From Neovahlkampfia damariscottae (Eukaryota > Heterolobosea > Selenaionea > Neovahlkampfiida > Neovahlkampfiidae): DNA of 64,000 nt. Where the stretch lies: positions 36,283 through 100,282 of the forward strand of contig JABLTG010000060.1 in the NCBI GenBank assembly GCA_016618085.1, given 5' to 3'. A program made the position numbers and the translations under genes. Below are positions 12,602-22,000 of the stretch, piece by piece (position 1 is the first letter of the stretch; every line of letters begins with the position of its first letter). The notes under the pieces are model-generated. The model saw only the letters and a list, made by a program, of their open reading frames with translations, did not search any database and was not told where the DNA came from.

Positions 12602-14622
12602 TTATTCTTCATCATCATCTTCTTCATCACCATTTTCAATTTGATCAATTAAACTTAATGCCCTTTCATTTTCTGGATCAACTTCCAGAGCTTTTCTGAA
12701 ATCATTTTCTGCTTTTTCCATATTATCTAATTGATAATAACACATTCCTCTATCAACGTACAAATCAGAATCAGGATTTTCAACTGACAAACATTTATCA
12801 TAATCTGGAATTGCATTTTCAAATTCATCCAATTGTTTATAAATAGTTGCACGATTATAATAAGCATCAATTAAATCAGGATTTAATTTAATTGCATTCG
12901 TAAAATCATTAATAGATTCTTGTTCTTTTCCTTCAATTTCACCTAATATTGTTGCTCTATCCAAATAAAGTTCAGCGGTTGGACATTTTTCAAGTAATAT
13001 TGAAAAACATCTCAAAACAGATTTTAATTTGTTCAATTTTTCATACATTTTTAATAAAGGAAATACAGCTTTTGTATAATCTGGATTTAATTTAAATGAA
13101 GTTTCAAAATCTTGAATTGCATTTTCAATTTCACCTAAATACTTATAACAAACACCTCTAACATAGTAAAAATTAAAATCATCATTTTTAATTTCAATTG
13201 CAGCATTCATTGTGTGAAGTGCATCAAAATATTTCTTTTTATAAAATAAATCAATTCCTTCATTATAAATTGCATTTACACTATTTTCCATTGATTCAAT
13301 ATAATCTCTTTTTGCTTCTTCATCAAAACCTAAAGCTTGATAACATTTTGATCTTTTTCCTTTCATTTCTCTTATAAAATCATCATTATCACATAATCCA
13401 ATTGATTTTGAATAATCATTAATTGCATTTTCATATTGATTCAAAGAAAAATATGCTTGTGCTCTATTATGAAATACTGACATCATATTTTCTTGGAATA
13501 ATATTTTTCCAGGATCATTTTCTTTTATTTTTGCTTTAGTAATATAATTTGTGTACGCTTCAATTGCTTCTTCTTCCATTTCAAGTTTATCATAACAAAT
13601 ACCTAATAACATGAAGTTGTTGAAAATTTCTTCATATTTAACAGAGTTTTTGAAATCTTTTGCTGCTAGATCATATTTTCCAAGTTTTTTTAAACTCATA
13701 CCACGAACCTGTAATTAGAAATTAAATGTTAAAAAAAATTGTTTTTTTTTACACTCAATGCTCTTGCATTTGTTGAATCATTTTCAATAACAAATGACAT
13801 ATCAGCTACTGCATCAACATGTTTTTGTGAATTATAACTTAAAACACCACGATTGAAATATGCCTCTTTTAAGTGTTCATTATAAGTAATTGCCATTGTA
13901 AATGAATCATAAGCCTCTTCCCATTTTTTTAATTTAAATAATTCTAATCCTTCTGATAAATATTTCTTTGATAATTCTTCTTTTCTTTCTTTTTCTTCTT
14001 CTTCTTCTTCTTTTGATATTTTTCTTGACCATCTTTTATCTTTGGATTCTTTAATATCATAAATTTCAACTTTTTCCATAACTTCTGGATTTTTGAGAAA
14101 TTTTTTCATATTCTTTTTCCATAAATCACTTGCTATAAATCTATTAAATGAATCTGAAGCTAAATCCATTCTGAGATTCTTGTGAGCTGGAAAAAAAAGT
14201 TTTTTAAGAGTTTCACCAATTTTCCATTTTAAATGTTCACTTAATTGATTACTTTGCATAACTTTATCCATGAGATTGTTTTTTGTTTTTGAAGAAATGT
14301 TAACTTCTTCATCAGATTTTTCATCAAAATAAACATCCAAGAAATGTTTTAAAATTTTGATGTTTTCTTTATCTTCATAATCTTCTTCTAACTCTAAATA
14401 TTCCATAATAAAATCATATGGTGAGGTATTGAATTCAGATACAAGATGTTGTCTGAATAATTCTCCTACTTCTTTTACTTCATAAACTGACGCATATTTC
14501 AAAATATATTTTGATAAATCTTGTTGTGTGTTGAAAAATTCTATTGGATTTTCAACAGCTTTGATAAGATTTGAGGCACTACTTTGTAAAAAATTTGTTA
14601 ATCTTTTTAGTTTTTTGCTCAT
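12602..14622 (-). CDS. RGS-domain protein with C-terminal TPR array
   Basis: Exons 13753-14622 and 12602-13708; the 44-nt intron 13709-13752 joins two frames in the middle of a TPR unit, giving 658 residues. Residues about 35-190 read as an RGS fold: LFRQHLVSEFNTSPYDFIMEY at its start, an EVNIS segment, and LASDSFNRFIASDLWKK near its end. RGS domains speed GTP hydrolysis by G-alpha. A Glu/Lys-rich linker follows, then about eleven TPR units (AYFNRGVLSYN, AYYNRATIYKQLDEFENAIPDYDKCL, YVDRGMCYYQLDNMEKAENDFRKAL) and an acidic end. TPRs commonly bind chaperone or client tails. The start was set at ATG 14622, 15 nt below the CCAAT box. The RGS call rests on pattern only; the TPR call is firm. Confidence 0.85.
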
Positions 14623-14637
14623 CGGCAATTGACTTTT

Positions 14638-14646
14638 GATTGGTGG
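14638..14646 (-). promoter_or_regulatory. CCAAT box of the RGS-TPR gene
   Basis: GATTGGTGG on the plus strand (CCACCAATC in sense) is 15 nt from the ATG at 14622 and excludes the two-residue longer frame. Confidence 0.6.
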
Positions 14647-14766
14647 ATGAGTCTAGATTTTTTGACAACCTCAAATCACATTCTAACATGTATTAATTTG
14701 TAGTGTCAATAACAAAAAGAATTGATTCATCTTTGATCCAATAAATTTTTTTTTTCCATTTTTGGT

Positions 14767-17337
14767 TTATTTTCTCCAACGAAATTGAATGTTGAATACA
14801 TTTACTTCACGAATCACTTTGAATCTTTTTTGGAACAACCATGATAACTCTTGATTTTGTTTCATATTTGATGATGCATGTTCAAGCAGAATAGGATTTC
14901 CTAAAACAGCAATTCTAACAATTTGATAATCATTTTTGCATTCTGTACATAAGTATTCAAAGATTCTGAAATTTTCCATCATTAATTTCAAAATAACATC
15001 ATATTCTTTGCAAATATCATGTGAAATCTTTTTCAAACGTGGAAATACGAGGTGATTGTATGCCACTGCTTTTTTCAAAAATTCCAAATCTTTTAGGTGT
15101 TCTCTATTTGGACTTAATAATAAAAATAAATGATTCAAATCGACTTCTGATCTTATATTTTTCAAACATTCCAATAGTATTAATTTATCATTCCAAAATG
15201 GTTTCAAAAGTGTCAATACATATCCATCATTTTTCACGCATTCAAATACAATATCTCGGTCATTTTGAATAAAATTTGGTGCCAATTGAATCCCTTTTGG
15301 TTGAATTTTAATTACCTTTAACATGAATTCTTTGCTACTTAAGAGATTCTTATTTGCAAGCGATAATGGAGAATAAGATTCTTTCAATGAAGCCAAAACT
15401 ACATCTGGATCATCTTTGAAATAATTGGATACATAACAAAATTTTGAACCGTCTTTCTTCATTGCTTTTATAGCAATATCTTTATCTTTCTTCATTGATT
15501 CTGGAACAATCACAATAGTGTCTGGGTAGGAATTCAAAGCAATCAATATTAATTCTTTGTCATATTTAAATTTTTCAGGACAGTATTTAATCGATTCTCC
15601 ATTTTGTTTCAATGCAATCTTAACAATATCTCTGTTATTGAGTAAATTTGATGAAACATATTTCAAATCCAATCCATTTTTATGCAATGCAAGTTTCACG
15701 TATTTTTCATTTTTCTTTAGATTTCGTCCAGCAAAGGCCAATGAAATTAAAATATCTTTTTTGAGAATTCGAGTCATAAACTCTTCATTTGACCTCAGTT
15801 TATGAGAAACAAATGGTATAGATTTCAATGATACATGCTCTAAAATAAACGAAAAATTTGAAGTAATTTCTTCATCAAAATATTTCAAATTCGATCCATC
15901 TATCATCATCATTTTTTTTGCAAATTCTTCTGTTCTTTTCAAATCTTTGGCGAACATTATTGGAAATTCTGACTTTACATAACCTAAGAAGAATTTTTCC
16001 TTATTTTGTAATTCTTCATCAAAATGTAAAAAAGAAGTGAGAGTTTTGAGCAATGAAATTTTGCAAATGTATTCATTTTTTCTCCATTTTTGAGGGAGAT
16101 ATTGATAACAATAAACATTATCTTTAATTATATCTGTCACTTCTTCTTGTGAAAGTGTCTCTGGGAAATCTTTTTTCATTGGTTTCACTGATTTCTTCAT
16201 GTAACTCTGAATTACAATTCCATATCCAATAATTGAGCTCCCGTCTCTAATTATGAATTTACCAAATTTTGATCCAATTTCCAAACAAAATAAACTTTGT
16301 GGTTCAAATTCAACAATTCCACTTTCTCCTTTTTTCAAATCAACCGGTGAATTTTGAATAATTTTCTCATCGTCAAATGAAATTATAGATTCAATTTCCT
16401 TAATTTTACATACCACATGATCAGAATGAGAGTCAATTATTGGACAAGATCCTTTTCGAATTTTTCCTTTTTGTATTGATACTTTTGCAATAAATTTCCG
16501 AGAGGCACGAGGAGGTTCATAATCATCAATACCTATGACATCACCTAATTGAAAATCTCTTGCACTATTCATAGTAATAGTAACTATCTCTCCAGCCAGA
16601 GCATACTTAATATCTATATTCTGTTTCTTGAATGAAAATATGTCATTATTTTGTTTACAACTGTTCTGTAGGGAAACAAATTTCTCTGCAATTCCTTGCT
16701 CAATTTTTCCATATAAAATATATTTCAGCGGATTTTTCATTTGTATTTTATCGAACATCAATATTCTCAACGGTGAAGTATAATCTCTTTCTGGTTTTTT
16801 GGAAGAATTTAGTTCTTCAATCAATGTATTTCCAATATACCATTTCATATTATCCGTTTTTTCATGAATATTGTCTTCTGTTTCACAAGAAATGGGTATA
16901 ATACTAATTCCTTGAAAATTAAATTCTGTAAATGAATTTTGAATAGTTTTTGAAATGTTTTCAAATTTTTCTTTTGAAAACTGAATTTTATCCATTTTAT
17001 TGATACAAATTATCAATTTTTTCAAGTCAAATCCTTTTGCTAAAGCTAAAAATTCTTCTAACAAATATTCTTCGGAGTTTGTTGACAAATTTAAAATTCC
17101 AAAATCACAAACGGACATGAATCTAATCATATTTTTAATGTATTTTGTTTTTCCTGGAGTGTCAATTAAATTAAATTTAAAAATAAAAGTTTCAAAATAA
17201 TCCAATTCAAATTTGACTGTTGAATGGATTTTCTTTCCAAGAATTTTCTTGTTATCCTCCACTATTGCCGAAAATAAGGTTGATTTTCCACTATTTTCAG
17301 GTCCAAAAATTCCAACAGTAACATCAGGTTGCACCAT
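14767..17337 (-). CDS. EF1A/EF-Tu-like GTPase fused to DUF4116 repeats
   Basis: Intronless, 856 residues. Residues 1 to about 390 follow the translation-factor GTPase plan: P-loop GPENSGKST (residues 11-19), DTPGK at the DxPG position, NKMD, and SCE as the guanine-base loop, then two beta-barrel domains (GDVIGIDDYEPP, FLCLEIGSKFGKFIIRDG) as in EF1A, eRF3 and Hbs1. From about 440 to 850 come repeated units of about 35-50 residues matching DUF4116 style (DRDIVFECVKNDG, DKELILIALNSYPDTIVIVPESMKKDKD). The usual His after DxPG, which supports GTP hydrolysis in EF-Tu, is Lys here. The start ATG 17337 follows a CCAAT box; the 14 residues further upstream in frame would overlap it. I infer a translational GTPase with altered hydrolysis; its substrate is unknown. 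Confidence 0.85.
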   Translation of the reverse strand: MVQPDVTVGIFGPENSGKSTLFSAIVEDNKKILGKKIHSTVKFELDYFETFIFKFNLIDTPGKTKYIKNMIRFMSVCDFGILNLSTNSEEYLLEEFLALAKGFDLKKLIICINKMDKIQFSKEKFENISKTIQNSFTEFNFQGISIIPISCETEDNIHEKTDNMKWYIGNTLIEELNSSKKPERDYTSPLRILMFDKIQMKNPLKYILYGKIEQGIAEKFVSLQNSCKQNNDIFSFKKQNIDIKYALAGEIVTITMNSARDFQLGDVIGIDDYEPPRASRKFIAKVSIQKGKIRKGSCPIIDSHSDHVVCKIKEIESIISFDDEKIIQNSPVDLKKGESGIVEFEPQSLFCLEIGSKFGKFIIRDGSSIIGYGIVIQSYMKKSVKPMKKDFPETLSQEEVTDIIKDNVYCYQYLPQKWRKNEYICKISLLKTLTSFLHFDEELQNKEKFFLGYVKSEFPIMFAKDLKRTEEFAKKMMMIDGSNLKYFDEEITSNFSFILEHVSLKSIPFVSHKLRSNEEFMTRILKKDILISLAFAGRNLKKNEKYVKLALHKNGLDLKYVSSNLLNNRDIVKIALKQNGESIKYCPEKFKYDKELILIALNSYPDTIVIVPESMKKDKDIAIKAMKKDGSKFCYVSNYFKDDPDVVLASLKESYSPLSLANKNLLSSKEFMLKVIKIQPKGIQLAPNFIQNDRDIVFECVKNDGYVLTLLKPFWNDKLILLECLKNIRSEVDLNHLFLLLSPNREHLKDLEFLKKAVAYNHLVFPRLKKISHDICKEYDVILKLMMENFRIFEYLCTECKNDYQIVRIAVLGNPILLEHASSNMKQNQELSWLFQKRFKVIREVNVFNIQFRWRK

Positions 17338-17362
17338 ATTAGTATTGAAAAACAAAACAAAA

Positions 17363-17371
17363 TGATTGGAG
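17363..17371 (-). promoter_or_regulatory. CCAAT box of the EF1A-DUF4116 gene
   Basis: TGATTGGAG on the plus strand lies within a 47-nt gap between the stop of the VWA gene (17385) and the ATG at 17337, 25 nt from that ATG. Confidence 0.6.
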
Positions 17372-17384
17372 GAAAACAAACATT

Positions 17385-18893
17385 TTAATAGTCAAAATCA
17401 TCGTCACTGTGATCTGCTATGTGATCAAATTCTTCAATATCTTGTTTATTTTTTTTCACCAAATCATTTAATTTCACTAAAAGGTCAATTTCATTCTTAA
17501 TTGTTTCATCTTTTAATGAGTCAGTTTTGTTATTCAAATAATCAATGAATGATTTGAAATCATCTTCTTTAACTTCATCTTTCATTACTTTATGAGATAA
17601 TTTAACATATTTCATGAAAGCAATAGCTTTTTCTATTGCTTCATTTCCTTTGGAATCAAATGAAATTTCATCACTCTGAATGATTTGTTCTCTTAAGATT
17701 GTATCATAAAACAAAGTCATTTTAATTTTTCTAGAAGCATCTTTTTTTGTTGTTAATTTTTGTTTTATCTTGATTAATAACATGTTTCCCTTTTTTCCAA
17801 GTTTTTCATCTTTAGGGGAAGCGATTTGTGAAGCCAAGTCAATTGTATCATTTTTGAATTCTTCTTCAAATGCAGTTCCATAAACAGCATCAATACAATA
17901 GTATTCTGATTCAAGTAATAATTTTGTATTGAAAGAAATTGGTGTTACAATATAATTGAAGTTGGTATTGAGAATATCTTGAAATTCTTTTTTTGAAGAA
18001 ATACCAAAGTAATTTGTACCTTGAGTTCTTGTCAACTCATTCACAAAACCAGTGTCAAAATCAAGACCAATACCAATATAAGTTGTAAATATTGATAGTT
18101 TTGATGCTTCTTGTGTTAAATCAATCAATTTTTTATCTTCTCCTTGATTTGGACATGCATCTGTTAAAAAGATTATTCTGTTTTGATTTTCATTTTTCTT
18201 GGAATCTTTTAAGTGTTTTTTCATCATATCTAAAGCAGTTGACATTCCTATTTCCATATTTGTTGATCCTCTTGGTTTGATTGCAAGAATATCTTTCTCT
18301 AAATTCTTGATATCAAAACTGTCATCAATTTTTGTCATTTTTGAAAAAATTTCAACTTTATTGTCAAAAAGAATAATTCCAAAATATTCTCCCTTCTTCA
18401 TACTTTTAATGATTTCGACAATGGTTTCATTTGCAATTTGCATTTTTGTTGTATCTCCATCCAATCCTGAACTCATTGATCCAGAAATATCAAGCACTAA
18501 AATAAGATTTAAAGGTTCTCTATGGTTTAATCCGTCAAAAATTGAATTTAATGAAGTTAAAATGAATTGTTCCTTTTCACCAGTGATTGGGTCATTTTCT
18601 TCCATTGTTGAATAAGAATTGTAGAGCACTTTTTTTTGATTTTGATGACCATCATTGAAATAATGTTCACAAAAAACACTTTGACATTGAATTGAAGATT
18701 CATCTGGTATCATTGAACCACTTAAATTTTGTCTAAAAGTTGATAAATTCATTGATATACTTGTTCTTCTTTCCATTCTTCCTGTTGTAGTTTTATTAGG
18801 TATGACATTCATGTTTAATCCTCTGACAGGACTAATGGATCTTCTTCTACCAACTGGACTGATTGAGCGTTCACGTCTTCGAGGTGAGGACAT
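17385..18893 (-). CDS. Von Willebrand A domain protein
   Basis: Single exon, 502 residues. The first 50 residues are basic and repeat RSISPV units (MSSPRRRERSISPVGRRR), like phosphorylatable SR/SP linkers. The VWA domain spans about 120-315 with the metal-ion site intact: DISGSMSSG (DxSxS), the Thr of STNMEIG, and LTDACPN. The C-terminal third is beta-rich then helical and ends in an Asp-rich DDDFDY. There is no signal peptide, so it is cytoplasmic or nuclear; VWA domains of this kind (copine-like and intracellular complexes) bind partners through Mg2+. Start ATG 18893 is 23 nt below a CCAAT box; the frame upstream of it overlaps the box. Partner unknown. Confidence 0.88.
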   Translation of the reverse strand: MSSPRRRERSISPVGRRRSISPVRGLNMNVIPNKTTTGRMERRTSISMNLSTFRQNLSGSMIPDESSIQCQSVFCEHYFNDGHQNQKKVLYNSYSTMEENDPITGEKEQFILTSLNSIFDGLNHREPLNLILVLDISGSMSSGLDGDTTKMQIANETIVEIIKSMKKGEYFGIILFDNKVEIFSKMTKIDDSFDIKNLEKDILAIKPRGSTNMEIGMSTALDMMKKHLKDSKKNENQNRIIFLTDACPNQGEDKKLIDLTQEASKLSIFTTYIGIGLDFDTGFVNELTRTQGTNYFGISSKKEFQDILNTNFNYIVTPISFNTKLLLESEYYCIDAVYGTAFEEEFKNDTIDLASQIASPKDEKLGKKGNMLLIKIKQKLTTKKDASRKIKMTLFYDTILREQIIQSDEISFDSKGNEAIEKAIAFMKYVKLSHKVMKDEVKEDDFKSFIDYLNNKTDSLKDETIKNEIDLLVKLNDLVKKNKQDIEEFDHIADHSDDDFDY

Positions 18894-18916
18894 TGTTTCT
18901 AATTTTGGATTTGTTT

Positions 18917-18925
18917 GGCCAATCA
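18917..18925 (-). promoter_or_regulatory. CCAAT box of the VWA gene
   Basis: GGCCAATCA on the plus strand is 23 nt from the ATG at 18893; flanking TTGGCCAA makes it a CCAAT on both strands. Confidence 0.6.
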
Positions 18926-19001
18926 TGAGCAATTTATTTTAAGGAAAAATTAAGTTTTTAAAAAAAGAATTTATTATTACATACATCGCTATGAATATCA
19001 T

Positions 19002-22000
19002 TTAAACTTGATATTCGTCAATTGAAAATTTTGGATCAATATAAAACTCTGTTGACATTTTCATGGATTGAACAGGTGGTGTTTGATCTTGTTTTACTGA
19101 TTCTTTCGGGATTTCAAATTGTTTTGATTTTGTCAAAAGAACATCTTCATGAAATTTCATTTTTTTTACCATGAAGTCATCAACTGATATTTCTTTTTGA
19201 GTTTCTAATGATTTGATTTTTTCAATATCTTCAACTCCAATTCTCATGTGTTTGTAAAAGCAATTTGGACCTCCACAAATTTTGGCCAATTTAATTTCAT
19301 TTCCTTTTTTCAATTGAAGTAAATATTTTGCTGGAAAATTTTCGCACCATTCACAAGGAGCATTCAAAAATGAAAAATTGGTTTTCAAATTTCTAGATGA
19401 AATAGTTTTGAACATTCTCATTCCTTTCTTTCCTCTGAAAAGAAGAATAATTAAAAGTGGTACCAAAATAATAAAGCATAAAACCAATAAAAAGATAATT
19501 CCAAATGGTGTTGCAACCAACATCCATTCTGCTTCAAAACCAACAATTGATCCTGTTTTTATTTTTGGTACTGCAAATTTGATAAAGTATTGATCTTCTT
19601 CATTTTTCCAACAAGCTGAAGGTTCAACAAAAAATGATAAAGAACATTCATATTCTTCCAATAATGTTTCTAACTCCAATTGAATTGAATAATTACCAGT
19701 TTTATGAATGAATGAACCAATTTTTGGTTTTGAAACTTTATCAGTTGAACAATTTAAAATTGGATGAAAGTGAGCAATTTGTTTTGTATTAGATAATTGA
19801 AAATTGAAGATTGCCGTTTTGTTGCTCACAAATACTGACTTGATTAACAATTTTAAATTTTCGGTTGATTTTTGACTGACAACATTAGTTGAAATATTTT
19901 CTTTAAAATTTGCTAAATATTCAGCATCAACAAGTTGACAAAGATTGATATTCGTTTCAGTTCTGACAAATTTCGATCCATCTTCAAAACAACTGTCAAA
20001 AACCTTCTTTGTGTAAGTTGAATTTGTTGTGCAATTTGAATCCAAAAATTGTGAAGAAATTTGATTCAACAGTTTAAAGTTACTTTCCAAAATGCATTCA
20101 TTTCCAGTTGTTATATTTGAGCAAATTTTTGTTGAATTTATCAAAGAGATTCCAGTACATTGAGTTGCAATACTGATATCAATATTTCTTGCTTGAGTAT
20201 TTGCAGTTTTGACCACCAAAGAGTCAATTTTGTTCCTTGAAACGTCAAATGGTATCAACAATGAAAGTTCTTGAACGTTATCACAAATTTCACAATTTGT
20301 TCCATTGAATCCATTATCACATAAACATTGATCTAATTTTTGACAAACTCCTTTTCCTGAGCATACTGAGCTATTTGATGATAAAATTCCTTGACAAGTT
20401 GTATTTGAACATTCAGAACCAAAATATCCTTCAGAACAACTACAATTATTTAAAGATAAACAATTTCCATTTCCTGAGCAAACCATTGAATTTGAACTGT
20501 TTTTGTTGAAGCATTCAGTAAATTGACATTGATTTCCAGAATATGATGGTTTACAATCACATTTATCAGGTGAAGAACATTCTCCATTTCCAGAGCAAAC
20601 ATTTGAGTCTATTGAGTTTAATCCAAAGCAAATAGCAAGTTGACAAGTTTTTCCAGTGTATCCAGCAGAACATTTGCATGTATTTGGTGAAATACAATTT
20701 CCATGTGACGAACAGACTGTCTTTTCATTTGAATTTGTTCCAAAACAGATGTTTAATTCACATGATTGTCCTGTAAAACCTGGTTTGCAACTACAACTAT
20801 TTGGAGACAAACAATTTCCATTTCTTGAACATACATCAGGATCAGTTGAATTTTTTCCGAAACAAATCGGAAGTTGGCAATCATTTCCAGTAAAATCTAT
20901 ATCACATGAGCATTTATTTGGTGAAGAGCAGATTCCATTTCCTGAACAAACATTTGGATCTGAACCATTTTTTGAAAAGCAAATTGGAGTTTCACAATCA
21001 TTTCCAGTGTATCCAGAAGTACAACTACATTTGTTTGGTGAAATACAAGTTCCATGTGATGAACAAACTGAATTGCTTGATGAATTTTTTCCGAAACAGC
21101 TAATATATTCGCATGAACTCCCAACATATCCAAAAGAACAATTGCATGAATCTGGTTGATTACAAATTCCTCTTTTTGAACAAACATCAGGATCAGTTGA
21201 ATTCATTCCAAAACAAAATGGATATTGGCATTCATTTCCAGTATATCCATTTGAACAAGTACAATTATTTTCATCAATACAATTTCCATGACTTGAACAA
21301 ACTGTTGAATCACTTGAATTTTTTCCAAAACAAAATTCAGGTAATTCCATTAAATATCCATCATAAATTTGAATTTTCATTTCTTTGTTGATATTTTTAA
21401 GATTAGAGCTCCAAAGTTTTTTCTTTTGAATGGAAACAATGATTGAACAAGTTTCATTTGAATCAATTTTTGAAGTAGTTGAAATTGAATATTCAATTGA
21501 AGTTGATTCATTTGATTTTAACATTTTTTGAATTGGATCTCCTGAAAAAATAATATTATTTGTACAATTCAAAAAGATAGTGAAGTCTCCAGATAATTCT
21601 CCTGAGTTAGTAATATTTGCAAATATTTGAGCATGATTTTCAAATTGTCTGATTGAATTCACTTTCATTTTTAATTCACCAATTTGAATTTTTGGTTCTT
21701 TGAATCCAATAAAAGTTCTATCAACAGTAACATTCATGGATACTGAGCTTGTTTGTAATTTTGAAAATTGAATTTTTAATTGATGATCAACACATTCATC
21801 CCCTAAACAGTTTGGATTTTTTGCAAATTGAACATCATTCTATTGAAAGTTAATTGAATTGTTTCAGTTTACCAAAAGAAATCTGTTGTAATAACCTGAA
21901 AATCTTCCAATATTTTGTTGATCCCAATTTTGAAGGAAATATGATAATTGATTCTTTAATCCTGTTCCTTGAGGTAATGAACAAAATTCTTGTTGAATAG

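Noticed and set aside
20656-21159. A 167-codon plus-strand open frame inside EGF gene A (and similar ones in gene B)
   Set aside because: It is antisense to Cys-repeat coding sequence and stays open only because of the repeat's codon composition; no CCAAT box or domain.
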